Shown here in pieces: positions 52,929-62,219 of a stretch of DNA of 64,000 bases (position 1 is the stretch's first letter; every line of letters begins with the position of its first letter). The stretch covers positions 372,001 through 436,000 of the forward strand of contig CAVTJO010000014.1 of NCBI GenBank assembly GCA_963734955.1. Direction: 5' to 3'. The DNA is from UBA11986 sp963734955 (lineage in GTDB: Bacteria; Bacteroidota; Ignavibacteria; UBA10030; UBA6906). A program made the translations under genes and the position numbers. The notes beneath the pieces were generated by a model that was not told where the DNA came from, did no database searches, and worked only from the letters and a program-made list of their open reading frames with translations.

Positions 52929-54599
52929 CTACCCTTTGATCATCTTCTCGTAGGATGCCGTGTCTTTCAAAACGCTCACCGCTGCGTCAAACTGCGAATC
53001 GTCTTTCAGTGAGGCTGCAATCCTCCCCTGCTCGCCTTTTACACGCGACATAAACTCAATGTCCAGCTCACGGGATATATGATCCTTGTACCGATCGAAG
53101 CCGCGGGCTTTTTCCTTTTCCATTGCTGTCCGGAGAAGCTCGATGTCCGCAAGCACGTCCTTTCCGTAATGGGCGCGTTCTGAAATCTTCCTGATTTCAT
53201 CGATCCTCCCATCCGCTTCTTCCTGATAGTCAAATTGCTGATCGCTCAGAAATCTTCTGAATGATTCGAGGATGGAGTTGGTGATGCCGGTATACTGCTC
53301 GCCCTTGTGATCACCCATGTACATGTTGGCAAACTTGAAGAACATTGATTTGCGGTACAGCTCGCGGACCAACGGCCCAAGGTCGTCCTCCTTTACAACG
53401 GAGTCGGGAGCGATGCCACCATATTCATAGACCTTGCGACCGTGTGCGGTCTTGAACATGCGTCTGAGGCTGTCGGGAACCGTGGCGAAGACACCGTTGC
53501 CGTCTTTGTGCATGTAGTCAATTTCCTGAATACTGCGGCCGCTCGGGATGTAGTAGCGCGCCGTGGTGATTTTGAGCTGTGAATCAAAGTTCAAGCGTAC
53601 GATGGTCTGCACCAGTCCCTTTCCAAAGGTCCGGGTCCCCACAACGAGTGCCCGGTCCAAATCCTGCAATGCGCCGGTAACGATCTCGCTTGCACTTGCA
53701 CTGTTCCGGTCGGTCAGGACGACGAGCGGAGTGTTCGGCAGCAGCGGCTCTTCGACTGATGCATATTGCCGATCCGTTTCAGTGCGACGGCCCTTCGTCG
53801 TGACAATCACACTGCCCCGTGGGACGAACTTGCTCACCACGTCAACGGCGGATTCCAGCAGCCCGCCTGGGTTGCCACGCAGATCCAGCACCATGCCTTT
53901 GATGTCGCCCTTCAGTTTCATTTCCTGAATCGATTCGCGGACTTCATCGCCAGCAGTGCGGGAAAACCGCTCGAGGCGGATGTACCCGATTCCATCCGGC
54001 GAAAGACCGGAGTATGTGACATTCTTCAGTTGGATCTCTTCGCGAATCAGAACGAACTGCAAAGGGGCTTTCTCGCCCTCCCGTTCCACCGTTACGTGAG
54101 TCTCGGTACCCGGTTCACCACGCGTCAATGCGCGCACATCCTCGGGTTTCTTGTTTGCCACTTTCAGCCCATCCACGTCAGTGATGATGTCCCCCGGACG
54201 AATGCCTGCCCGTTGCGCGGAATATCCATCCATGACCGTGATGACCTGAATTGCGCCATCCCTCTGGCCAATCGTCACGCCGATGCCGCCGTATTTCCCT
54301 GTTGTCAGAAGTTCAACCTCATCGCCGTTCTGCTTGTCGATGTACACCGTGTACGGATCGAGTGAGCCAAGCATCCCATCGATACCGGCCTCCATGAATT
54401 TCTCGGGATCAACTTCATCGACATAGTTCATCGTGATTTCCTTGTACACACGACCGAAGGTGTCGATACCCTTGTTGATCTTCAGGAAGTAGTCGGTGTC
54501 TTGAGATCCGGAAAAACCGGACACGATGATCAACAGCATTGACAATCCAGCGATCAACGCGGACCTTCTCAGAAACGTCTTTCCACAAATTCGCTTCAT
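52929..54599 (-). CDS. C-terminal processing peptidase (S41, CtpA/Prc type)
   Basis: Periplasmic Ser-Lys protease. 556 residues. N-terminal signal/anchor RSALIAGLSMLLIIVSGFSG, PDZ domain about residues 85-170 (YGGIGVTIGQRDG, RAGIRPGDIITDVDGLKV), and S41 core with VLDLRGNPGGLL, the nucleophile region TDRNSASASEIVTGAL and the base Lys in TRTFGKGLVQT. A C-terminal helical tail of about 150 residues is typical of Bacteroidota. It follows tmk by 19 bases. Confidence 0.93.
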   Translation of the reverse strand: MKRICGKTFLRRSALIAGLSMLLIIVSGFSGSQDTDYFLKINKGIDTFGRVYKEITMNYVDEVDPEKFMEAGIDGMLGSLDPYTVYIDKQNGDEVELLTTGKYGGIGVTIGQRDGAIQVITVMDGYSAQRAGIRPGDIITDVDGLKVANKKPEDVRALTRGEPGTETHVTVEREGEKAPLQFVLIREEIQLKNVTYSGLSPDGIGYIRLERFSRTAGDEVRESIQEMKLKGDIKGMVLDLRGNPGGLLESAVDVVSKFVPRGSVIVTTKGRRTETDRQYASVEEPLLPNTPLVVLTDRNSASASEIVTGALQDLDRALVVGTRTFGKGLVQTIVRLNFDSQLKITTARYYIPSGRSIQEIDYMHKDGNGVFATVPDSLRRMFKTAHGRKVYEYGGIAPDSVVKEDDLGPLVRELYRKSMFFKFANMYMGDHKGEQYTGITNSILESFRRFLSDQQFDYQEEADGRIDEIRKISERAHYGKDVLADIELLRTAMEKEKARGFDRYKDHISRELDIEFMSRVKGEQGRIAASLKDDSQFDAAVSVLKDTASYEKMIKG

Positions 54600-54618
54600 C
54601 CCTTACGTCTCCCTCAGT

Positions 54619-55246
54619 TTATTGACTAATGACAATGAGCTTCTTTTCAACACTCTGCCATATCTTACGAGCAATATCGTCAACCGCCAGCGTCCCGTCT
54701 ATGGCTATAAACCTCTGTGCCTCATTTCTCGCTATCTCAAGATATCCTTTTCGCACGCGTTCATAGAACGACCAGGCCCGAGCTTTCCATCCTATCGAAC
54801 ATTATCCCGGCTTTTTTCTTTCTGCGTTCTATCTCATCAACAGGGATATCAATGAAGAACGTCAGGTCCGGGTCCAGGCCGCCCGTGGCAAGGTTGTTGA
54901 TGCTCTTCACCGCATCGAGCGGGAGATCACGACCGTAGCCCTGATACGCTGTCGTTGAATCATGGTACCTGTCGCACAGCACGATCTCTTCCCGCCCTAA
55001 TGCTGGTACGATGACCTCTTTCACGAGTTGCGCACGTGCCGCGGAGAAGAGCAGAAGCTCCGCCGAATCGTTCATTTCGAGATTCTTTTTATCGAGGAGG
55101 ATATCCCGGATGCGTTCTGAAATTCCTGTTCCCCCCGGTTCCCGGAGAAGGTGAACAACCGCGTGCGTTCTCTTTAGCTTTTCAACAAGGATGGTGGCTT
55201 GAGTTGACTTGCCGCTGAAATCGAGGCCTTCGAACGTGATGAACAT
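54619..55246 (-). CDS. tmk: Thymidylate kinase, interrupted by one frameshift
   Basis: Phosphorylates dTMP to dTDP. P-loop FEGLDFSGKSTQ (family EGxDGxGKST), LREPGGTGISERIRD and the DRYHDSTTAYQGYGRDL motif are in the first frame, which stops at 54761. The lid helix IERRKKKAGIMFDRMESSG continues in a second frame as WSFYERVRKGYLEIARN and ends AIDGTLAVDDIARKIWQ, with the stop at 54619. Dropping one base near 54775-54780 (gcccg) gives 208 residues, normal for tmk. Uncorrected, the C-terminal helices are lost. It is first in the tmk-ctpA-... run. Confidence 0.93.
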
Positions 55247-55278
55247 GTCAAGACAGTTGTGTGAAACCTATTGGATGC

Positions 55279-55307
55279 AACATAACGATTTTGGTTTGGC
55301 GAATCAA
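55279..55307 (-). promoter_or_regulatory. Sigma-70-type promoter for tmk
   Basis: On the minus strand TTGATT (55307-55302) is followed after 17 bases by TATGTT (55284-55279). The RNA would begin near 55272, about 26 bases before the tmk ATG at 55246. Confidence 0.5.
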
Positions 55308-55398
55308 CAAACCTGACGTGGCAACGTATTCACTGCCGCTCCCAACCCTCAATACGGTTTTTGCTTGCTGCGCAGAAGCGACGGAGTTCTCGTGAAAA

Positions 55399-55434
55399 CA
55401 AATAAGGGTGAGACGCGAGGCTCGCCCTGTTTTC
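55399..55434 (-). terminator. Rho-independent terminator, likely bidirectional
   Basis: GGGTGAG (55406-55412) and CTCGCCC (55421-55427) form a 7-bp stem with one G-T pair. On the minus strand it is followed by TTATTTGTTTTC and lies 29 bases past the small beta-barrel gene's stop; the plus strand also has TGTTTT after it. It closes the five-gene M16 cluster. Confidence 0.72.
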
Positions 55435-55455
55435 CCGGCAAGCAGGATCGATTAC

Positions 55456-56064
55456 CTAGAACGTCACTCCCAACGACACCGGCACAAACGAACTTGATTC
55501 TCCATCGGTGAAGATGACGGTGTACTTTGCTTCAAGATAGAGCGTGAGCACAAGGTTCAGCTCGACTCCGGCTCCAATATTCAACGCGGTTTTTGTACCG
55601 GTGCTGACATTGGGTGAAGGAATGGGTAGGCCTTGATACTTCACTGTGAGGTCAGACATGCTGATTGAAGCCACACCAACTCCACCAGTAAGATAGGGTG
55701 ATATGACTGGTGTTGGCAAACCGAATTTTGCATTTGCCGAGATGGAAAAAATATTGAATCGACCGCCATCAAGCTCAATGCCTGAGACATTTCTTCCGGT
55801 GTAATCGGCCACCGCGGTCCGAAACTTGTCATTGTCCGGAGCATACGTCGTATAGTCAGCGGCAATACGGATACCGAATACCATGGGAAGATTGATGTCC
55901 AGATGCACACCGCCACCGTAGCCAGTTCCATACACAGTCTTAAGCGGCTCCGGAACATTCAGCGCCGCGCCGGTTGCCTGGACTCCAAAACCAATGAGAC
56001 CGCCTGCATTTGTCGTGGAGCCGAGCACGACAAGTACGAGGAGGATGAACGGGAATCGTTTCAT
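55456..56064 (-). CDS. Small predicted outer-membrane beta-barrel protein
   Basis: 202 residues. A signal peptide (MKRFPFILLVLVVLGSTTNA) leads to strands with alternating hydrophobic and polar residues and Gly-rich turns (GTGYGGGVHLDINLPMVFGIRIAADYTTY, YLTGGVGVASI, GAGVELNLVLTLYLEAKYTVIF), ending in Phe. This is the OmpW/OmpA-barrel or 'outer membrane protein beta-barrel' type; no peptidoglycan-binding domain follows. Last gene of its run, 24 bases after the GATase-like gene. Confidence 0.78.
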   Translation of the reverse strand: MKRFPFILLVLVVLGSTTNAGGLIGFGVQATGAALNVPEPLKTVYGTGYGGGVHLDINLPMVFGIRIAADYTTYAPDNDKFRTAVADYTGRNVSGIELDGGRFNIFSISANAKFGLPTPVISPYLTGGVGVASISMSDLTVKYQGLPIPSPNVSTGTKTALNIGAGVELNLVLTLYLEAKYTVIFTDGESSSFVPVSLGVTF

Positions 56065-56088
56065 GTGTTCTCCTGATTGGTGATGTGG

Positions 56089-57360
56089 TTAGGTCTTTTG
56101 CTGTTTCTTCTTTGCTGCCGGAAACAAGATGTTGTTCAGAATCAATCGATAGCCGGGTGAATTCTTATGAAGAGAAAGATCCGTCGGGGGGTCGCCAACA
56201 GCGTGCTGATAATCCTCGGGGTCGTGCCCTCCGTAAAACGTGAACGTCCCGCGCCCGTAATTACCGTGCAGATACTTCACCTGGTCGAAGCCCTCCTTCT
56301 CTGCGAGAATAATAACGTTCTTCTTGATCAGGCTTTTCTTGAAGCTGGTGGTTTGACCGAGAAACCCCTTGATCACGTTGACGTGATCCTGTGTCAACAT
56401 TGTGGGAACGGGGTCGAACTTCGCCGAAAACTCAAAGAGTGTGAAGTAGTCATTCTCCGGATTCTGAAGTCCGAGCAAATCGCTCGGTGGCTGGTCGATA
56501 TCGGAGTACTCATAGCGAAGGGGATTCTTCTCCAGCGTGAAATCCGTGAACGCGAGTGTTTTTGAGAAGTCCAGCTTCTGCTGTGCATCGGGGTCGGGAG
56601 GATCACCATCGTACATCACATCGCAGATATCCGTATTCTCCGCAGCGAGCGCGATGTCGTACGTGTCAGTGGCGGAACACATGGCGAACATGAACCCACC
56701 GTTCGCAATGTAATCTTTGATCTTCCGGGCGACAGCTTTCTTCAGTTCGGAGACTTTCTTGAAGCCGAGTTTCTTCGCTTCCTTCTCCAGCGTCACCTGT
56801 TGCTCAATGTACCAGCTCGCGTTGGCAAATGAAGCGTAGAACTTTCCATACTGGCCCGTGAAGTCCTCGTGGTGCAAATGAAGCCAGTCATACTCGTAGA
56901 GTTTCCCCGCCATGACTTCGTCGTCCCACAGTTTGTCGTACTTGATCTCAGCATACTCAAGCGCGAGCGTCACGGCATCATCCCACGGTTGGAACCCCGG
57001 CGGTACATACACGGCGACCCGTGGGGCTTTTTCGAGCCGGACGACGTCCATATTGTTGTCTTCGCGCTGCACGTCGGAATAGATCTGCGCAGCCTCGGCT
57101 GCGCTGAGCCGGGAAAAAGCAACGCCGCGTATTCGGCATTCTGAAGCCACGATATCGAGACCATCAAGCATGAACGAGCCACCGCGGTAATTGAGCAGCC
57201 AATCAACATCGATTCCTTTCGTCAGGGCCCAGTAGGCAATACCATAGGCCTTCAGGTGATCGGTCTGCTCGAGATCCATATAGATCAGCACCTTCTGCTG
57301 GCTGAATGCCAGGGACGCAGCGGCCAACAGCACCAGCAATGTGGATTTCCATCGACTCAT
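56089..57360 (-). CDS. Secreted 'asparagine synthetase B'-type protein, GATase1-like
   Basis: 423 residues with a signal peptide (LLVLLAAASLAFS), so it acts outside the cytoplasm. FCB databases name such proteins 'asparagine synthetase B', but the PP-loop ATP site and the N-terminal Cys of real AsnB are not there. Instead the order KVLIYMDLEQTDHLKAYGIAYWALTKG, WLHLHHEDFTGQYGKFY, NGGFMFAMCSATDTYDIAL and GTFTFYGGHDPEDYQHAVGDPPTDL resembles a class I GATase-like or ThuA-like fold, with a Cys in MCSATD. The start at 57360 has AAGG upstream. The function is unknown. It follows the M16 pair. Confidence 0.78.
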   Translation of the reverse strand: MSRWKSTLLVLLAAASLAFSQQKVLIYMDLEQTDHLKAYGIAYWALTKGIDVDWLLNYRGGSFMLDGLDIVASECRIRGVAFSRLSAAEAAQIYSDVQREDNNMDVVRLEKAPRVAVYVPPGFQPWDDAVTLALEYAEIKYDKLWDDEVMAGKLYEYDWLHLHHEDFTGQYGKFYASFANASWYIEQQVTLEKEAKKLGFKKVSELKKAVARKIKDYIANGGFMFAMCSATDTYDIALAAENTDICDVMYDGDPPDPDAQQKLDFSKTLAFTDFTLEKNPLRYEYSDIDQPPSDLLGLQNPENDYFTLFEFSAKFDPVPTMLTQDHVNVIKGFLGQTTSFKKSLIKKNVIILAEKEGFDQVKYLHGNYGRGTFTFYGGHDPEDYQHAVGDPPTDLSLHKNSPGYRLILNNILFPAAKKKQQKT

Positions 57361-57401
57361 CTCAACCTTCCCTTCCTTCTCTTCCAATTCCCAACAGTTG
57401 T

Positions 57402-58778
57402 TTACTCTATCGCGTTCTCCAGGTCCACAACGGTTACGGGACCGTATTTCTGCACCTTCGGGGATGTCTCCTCGGATGGCGTCACCAAAACGATCAATAT
57501 GTCATCCAACAGGAAATACTTCTGCGCAACACGTTGCACATCGTCCAGCGTCACAGCTTTGAGCCTCTGGATATAGGTTTCGAGGTGATCCTTCGGGAAA
57601 CCATAGAGCTCGATGTCGGTAAGCCTGGCGGCCAATGCCTCCGGCGATTGAAGGCTGCGCGAGAAGGTTCCCGCAATATAGTTTTGTCCCTTCTTCAGCT
57701 CCTCGGCTGTCGCGCCTTTCGCACGGAACTTCTTCAACTCATCAAGAACTACATTTATTGTTTCGTCGATTGTCGTATTCTTGGTGAACGTTGCAATGGA
57801 GTAACTGCCTCCCCAGAGACTCGAAGAGAACCCGCTGTATGCCCCATACGTCAGGCTTCGCTTGACACGAAGCTCATCAACAAGCCGTGAAGTAAATCCG
57901 CCGCCGAAGATTGTGTTGGCAACCTGGATCGCAAAGTAATCGGGGTTCTTGATGTCAATGCCAATGTTGCCAAACACCATCTGTGTTTGGGTCGCGTCGG
58001 ACTTGTTGACGAGAACGACCTTCCTCCCCTGAAGCCTGACAGGTGGTGTCACCGCGATCTCAGGCTTCTCTCCCTTTTTCCAGCCGCCAAAAGCCGCGGT
58101 GATCTTCGCCAGCATCTCGGAGGACACGAAATCGCCGACAACAACAAGCACTGCGTTATTGGGAACGAATATCTTGCGATAGAAGTCCACGAGGTCCTTA
58201 CGGGTCACGTCGTCGAGCGATGATCTGGTTCCAACCGATTGGCGTCCATACGGGTGCGATCCGTAGACGTTTTTGCTGAACGTAATCGATGCAACACTTG
58301 ATGGGTCTTCCTTCAGTGCCTCCAAATTTGCAAGGCGCTGTTTGCGTTCCCGCTCGATTTCCTCCTCGGGGAATGAGGGGTGAAGAATAACGTCGGTGAA
58401 CAGGTCGAGACCGGTGGTGACGTCCTTTTTTAGGACCTCCGAGTTTGCAGCGCAATAGTCAGCCCCTGCGGCGACGGACAGAGAGCCGCCAATGAAATCG
58501 ATCGCGTTCGCGATATCTGTTGAGCTGCGTGTCTCCGTTCCTTCCCGCATCAATGAGGTCGCAATACTTGCCACGCCCTCGAGTTCCGGCGGATCAAGCA
58601 CGGAACCACCGCGGACAATGAGCCGGAAATCCACCACCGGGACCTTCCTGTATTCCATCAGAATGACTGTCAGCCCATTTTCCAATGTGTGCCTTGCGGT
58701 TGCGGGCAGCTGGATCTTCTGAGCGAACACCGATGAGGTGAGCAGAGCACAGAGAATGAATTGTTTCATTGAAGTCAT
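57402..58778 (-). CDS. M16 peptidase-like protein lacking the zinc motif
   Basis: 458 residues with a signal peptide (FILCALLTSSVFA). The M16 fold is clear (HTLENGLTVILMEYRKVPVVDFRLIVRGGSVLD, FGNIGIDIKNPDYFAIQVANTIFGGGFTSRL, RVKRSLTYGAYSGFSS), but where the inverted zinc motif His-x-x-Glu-His should stand it reads GVASIATSLMREG. It keeps the Arg and Tyr of the second domain that bind substrate. It is therefore the inactive partner of an M16 heterodimer; the active chain is the gene just upstream. Start chosen near the signal peptide; 58769 is an alternative. Confidence 0.88.
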   Translation of the reverse strand: MTSMKQFILCALLTSSVFAQKIQLPATARHTLENGLTVILMEYRKVPVVDFRLIVRGGSVLDPPELEGVASIATSLMREGTETRSSTDIANAIDFIGGSLSVAAGADYCAANSEVLKKDVTTGLDLFTDVILHPSFPEEEIERERKQRLANLEALKEDPSSVASITFSKNVYGSHPYGRQSVGTRSSLDDVTRKDLVDFYRKIFVPNNAVLVVVGDFVSSEMLAKITAAFGGWKKGEKPEIAVTPPVRLQGRKVVLVNKSDATQTQMVFGNIGIDIKNPDYFAIQVANTIFGGGFTSRLVDELRVKRSLTYGAYSGFSSSLWGGSYSIATFTKNTTIDETINVVLDELKKFRAKGATAEELKKGQNYIAGTFSRSLQSPEALAARLTDIELYGFPKDHLETYIQRLKAVTLDDVQRVAQKYFLLDDILIVLVTPSEETSPKVQKYGPVTVVDLENAIE

Positions 58779-58797
58779 CATTGAGATTGTTGGTCGG

Positions 58798-60123
58798 TCA
58801 ATTCGATGCTGTTGCAGCCTTTTCTGGAACAAGAATTACCACAGTCCGTTGCTTCGCCGTCAAATACTTCGAAGCAACCCGTTTGATATCATCAACCGAA
58901 ACTCTTGCATACTCATCCAATACCTTGAACGACTTCCTGTAATCGCCATACACCACTTCATAATACCCCAGTCGGCCCGCGACGCCTTCATTGGTTTTGA
59001 AGTTACCCACGTAGTCCGCTTGCGCAATGTTTTTTGCCTTCTGGAGTTCTTCGTCACTCACCCCGTCTTCTGCAGTCTTGTTGATGATTTTGTAGATTTC
59101 CTCCCCGACATCATCGACACTTTTTCCGGCGTGCATCTGGGCAAAAATCGTGAAGAGCCCGGGGTCGATGAACTCATCGAGCCCGGCGCTGACTTCCGTG
59201 CAGATCTGCTCGTCATAGACAAGATCCTTGTACAGTCTTGAGCTCTGGCCACGAGCGAGAATTGTCGCGAGGACGTTCAGCGCATAGATGTCAGGCGAAG
59301 ATACTGCTGCACCCTTGTAGCCGATGGCCACCGCCGGGAGCTCGGCAACCTTGTGGAGTTTCACTTGTTTCTCTCCTCGTTGCTCCGGTTCCGCATTCAC
59401 CACTGCACGGGGTGTTGGTTGACGCGGGATGGTGCCAAAGACCTTCTCGATACGTTTCCGGAGCGTCTTGGAATCAAAATCGCCGACGACAAATGCCGTT
59501 GCATTGTTGGGCGCATAATAGATTTTGAAATAGTCCTTCGCATCCTGAAGCGTGATGTTGTCGATATCCTTCATCCACCCGACGACCGGGTTGTGGTAGG
59601 GATGGGCGACAAATGAGGCGGCATACAGGTCTTCAATCATTGTGCCGCGCACGCTGTTGTCCGTGGAAACACGGCGTTCCTCCTTCACGATCCCGCGTTC
59701 CTGCTCGATATTTGCTGTGTCAAGCTTGAGAGAGCGCATACGATCGGCTTCCATATCCAGCACTTTGTCCAACAGGTCGGGGTTGAACTCTTCGTAGTAG
59801 AATGTGATGTCGTCGCTCGTATAGGCGTTGGAATAGCCGCCACCATTCTCCAGAATCTTGTCGAACTCCATCGGCCTGTATTTCTTCGAGCCGTTGAACA
59901 TCATGTGTTCGAAGAGATGAGAAATCCCCGTGATGCCCTGGCGTTCATTTCTGCTGCCGACGTGGAATGCGAGTGCAAAGCAAACACTCGGCACCGTGTG
60001 GTCTTCAACCATCACCACTTTGAGCCCGTTGTTGAGCGTAAACTCGTCTGTTTTGATCGATTGTCCAAACGCGAGAAGAGGGATGATCATCAATGCAAAA
60101 AGCAACGTTCGCTTTGGTATCAT
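58798..60123 (-). CDS. Active M16 zinc metallopeptidase
   Basis: 441 residues, signal peptide (LLFALMIIPLLAFG). The inverted zinc motif is GISHLFEHMMFNGS (His69, Glu72, His73), with the further Glu expected in the following helix (LDKVLDMEADRM). The substrate-cradle strands FYYEEFNPDLLDK and GFKTNEGVAGR-like NFKTNEGVAGRLGYYE follow. AGGAG just before the ATG at 60123 decides the start. It probably forms a clamshell with the inactive M16 gene 19 bases downstream and degrades periplasmic peptides. Confidence 0.9.
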   Translation of the reverse strand: MIPKRTLLFALMIIPLLAFGQSIKTDEFTLNNGLKVVMVEDHTVPSVCFALAFHVGSRNERQGITGISHLFEHMMFNGSKKYRPMEFDKILENGGGYSNAYTSDDITFYYEEFNPDLLDKVLDMEADRMRSLKLDTANIEQERGIVKEERRVSTDNSVRGTMIEDLYAASFVAHPYHNPVVGWMKDIDNITLQDAKDYFKIYYAPNNATAFVVGDFDSKTLRKRIEKVFGTIPRQPTPRAVVNAEPEQRGEKQVKLHKVAELPAVAIGYKGAAVSSPDIYALNVLATILARGQSSRLYKDLVYDEQICTEVSAGLDEFIDPGLFTIFAQMHAGKSVDDVGEEIYKIINKTAEDGVSDEELQKAKNIAQADYVGNFKTNEGVAGRLGYYEVVYGDYRKSFKVLDEYARVSVDDIKRVASKYLTAKQRTVVILVPEKAATASN

Positions 60124-60146
60124 AACGTCTCCTGAATAGTCGGTGG

Positions 60147-62018
60147 TCACAGGGAATCCCCCCGTAGTTCTCTGATCCGCTTTCTTGCGGCTGTGGCAAG
60201 GATTGATTGGGGAAAATCGGCCAGCAGTTTTTCGTATGCCGCGATGGCTTCGTTCTTGTCGTTCATCTCGAACTGATAGATCTCGCCAATGTTGAACTGC
60301 GCCTTGTCCAGTGCAATGCTGCTTTCCTTGAACTGCGTCAGCAGACGCTGGTAGGATTTGATGGCCTCGGGAAACAACCGTGCCTGGGTCTGCAACGCCG
60401 CCACTTTCATCAGCGCATCATCGGTAAGCAACGCCTGGGGGTATTTTTCAACGAGACTCAGGAACATTGGAATTGCCTCCGTGTTCCTCCGCTGCCTGGC
60501 AAGGAAGTCTGCCTTGGCAAATGCAATGAGTGCATCCTCGCTTGTCGTCTTGTTCTCCTGCAGGAATGAGAGAAGTTGCAGCGCATCATTGGCGTAGTCC
60601 GCCTTCAGGTTCATGGTAATGTCACTCAAACGCTGGATTGCATTCTGGAATTTTCCCTCGAAGTACTCAAGCTCGGCGAGCCGGTAGGTGGCTTCATCGT
60701 GTTGATCCGGGGTGGCATCGGGTGCGTCGGCCACAAAGCCGTACTTCACCGCGGCCCGCGCAGTATCCCCCTTTGCCGTGAACACTTCACCGATTTTGAG
60801 GGCAACATCATAGTGGATAATGTTGCGCCCGGGGAAGTCACGTTCGACACTTTCGAACGAGGATAACGCCCCGTCAAGATCAAAGAACCTGTCAAACTGA
60901 ATTGTCCCGATCTGATAGTACGACTTTGCCGAGAATTCACTATGGGGATACTGCTCGACGATCCCTTTGAAGTAGGCAACTGCGCCGGCGTATTTCGGCT
61001 GGGATTCCGTCGCGGGAAACTGGCCTTCGGTGAGCGATTCCTGCAGCGTGTCTGTAACGTCGCTCATCTCTTTCAATGCACAGGCATAGCCGTACTTTGC
61101 ATAGGGCAGCCGGGCGGGCGCAATCGGAGTGTTGATCGCCTCGAGGTACGCGGTTGCAGCCACAGCAAATGCCCGCTCATTGAACGCACGTTCCGCAAAG
61201 GCATAGATCTGACTGCCGCTCGCATTCGTCAGCTTGTCGAGCTTCCGATAGGCTTCAAAAGCTTCGGGATAGTTCTTTCCCTCGAGATAAATCCACCCGA
61301 GAAGCTCATACAGTCTCGGGTTATCATTGTGCCGGATCTCACGTTGCACAGCCTCGATAGCAGCACTTCGCCCCTCCTCCTTGTTTGTGTACGACGCCAT
61401 TCTCGCCTGCACAAATGCCAGCTGCATCGGATTCTGTTGCAGCCATGAGAGGAATTCAACACTTGCGCCCGAGTAGTCCATGGAAACTGCGAGAAGCTGC
61501 GCGATGTCCAGTGTGAAAAGATTCGGATCGTTGCAGGCAACACGTGCACGACGATAGATCTCAACGGTCTTGTCCAGCAATCGATTCTCGATCATACTCT
61601 GTGCAACAAGCCGATAGACGCCCGCATTCGTTGGGTCTGCTGCAATTGCTCGGTCCCACTCCTGAAACGCCTCTTTCTCTTTGCCTGATTTATAGTATGT
61701 GCTTGCCAGGGTTGCGCGCGTCGGCAGGTCGGTTGGATTTGCAGCAAGTCGATCCTGGATGAGTGCAATAGCTTCGTCGTACCGCTTGAGCTGAAGGTAC
61801 ACACGCCTCAGCGATTCGAAGTACACATAGTTGGTCCGGTCCTTCCCGTACAGCTCTTCATACAGCTCTACGGCGTTCTCAAGCTTGCCCGCCTGTTCGT
61901 AGCTTTGGGCAAGTCGGAACTTCGTGGCTGCGTCGATGGACTGGGGGTATACGTGAGAACTCGCGCAGACCAACAGCACGAGGGCAATACGAAGCGACCT
62001 CGAAAAGGGGTTCGTCAT
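60147..62018 (-). CDS. Secreted TPR-repeat protein (YfgC/BamD-like scaffold)
   Basis: 623 residues. A signal peptide (LRIALVLLVCASSHVYPQ) precedes many TPR units of 34 residues (KFRLAQSYEQAGKLENAVELYEEL, LATLASTYYKSGKEKEAFQEWDRAI, EIGTIQFDRFFDL-type repeats with YQIG, TYRLAELEYFEGKFQNAIQRL, FNIGEIYQFEMNDKNEAIAAYEKLL) running to the end. The ATG at 62018 puts the signal first; the longer frame has no family meaning. TPR proteins of this form assemble envelope complexes in this group. The GAGGAG region is about 14 bases before the start. It leads the M16 cluster. Confidence 0.85.
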   Translation of the reverse strand: MTNPFSRSLRIALVLLVCASSHVYPQSIDAATKFRLAQSYEQAGKLENAVELYEELYGKDRTNYVYFESLRRVYLQLKRYDEAIALIQDRLAANPTDLPTRATLASTYYKSGKEKEAFQEWDRAIAADPTNAGVYRLVAQSMIENRLLDKTVEIYRRARVACNDPNLFTLDIAQLLAVSMDYSGASVEFLSWLQQNPMQLAFVQARMASYTNKEEGRSAAIEAVQREIRHNDNPRLYELLGWIYLEGKNYPEAFEAYRKLDKLTNASGSQIYAFAERAFNERAFAVAATAYLEAINTPIAPARLPYAKYGYACALKEMSDVTDTLQESLTEGQFPATESQPKYAGAVAYFKGIVEQYPHSEFSAKSYYQIGTIQFDRFFDLDGALSSFESVERDFPGRNIIHYDVALKIGEVFTAKGDTARAAVKYGFVADAPDATPDQHDEATYRLAELEYFEGKFQNAIQRLSDITMNLKADYANDALQLLSFLQENKTTSEDALIAFAKADFLARQRRNTEAIPMFLSLVEKYPQALLTDDALMKVAALQTQARLFPEAIKSYQRLLTQFKESSIALDKAQFNIGEIYQFEMNDKNEAIAAYEKLLADFPQSILATAARKRIRELRGDSL

Positions 62019-62129
62019 CCTTTGTCGTACATCTCCTCTACCAAAAGGTTTCATCATTACACGCACATGAATATAATGAAAAGGAAGAGCAATTCTACCC
62101 TCACCCCTACGGCATTGCCGGACGTTTTC

Positions 62130-62158
62130 TTGCATCTCTCTCTGTTTTTGGTTACTAT
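62130..62158 (+). promoter_or_regulatory. Sigma-70-type promoter for the SurA-like gene
   Basis: TTGCAT and TACTAT are exactly 17 bases apart, in the divergent gap with the TPR gene. The RNA would begin near 62165, about 55 bases before the ATG at 62220. Confidence 0.6.
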
Positions 62159-62219
62159 TTCAAGCAGAAAAACCCATCAGACGCCCATCTGTACCATCAA
62201 TAGTGGAGTTCTTGACAGT

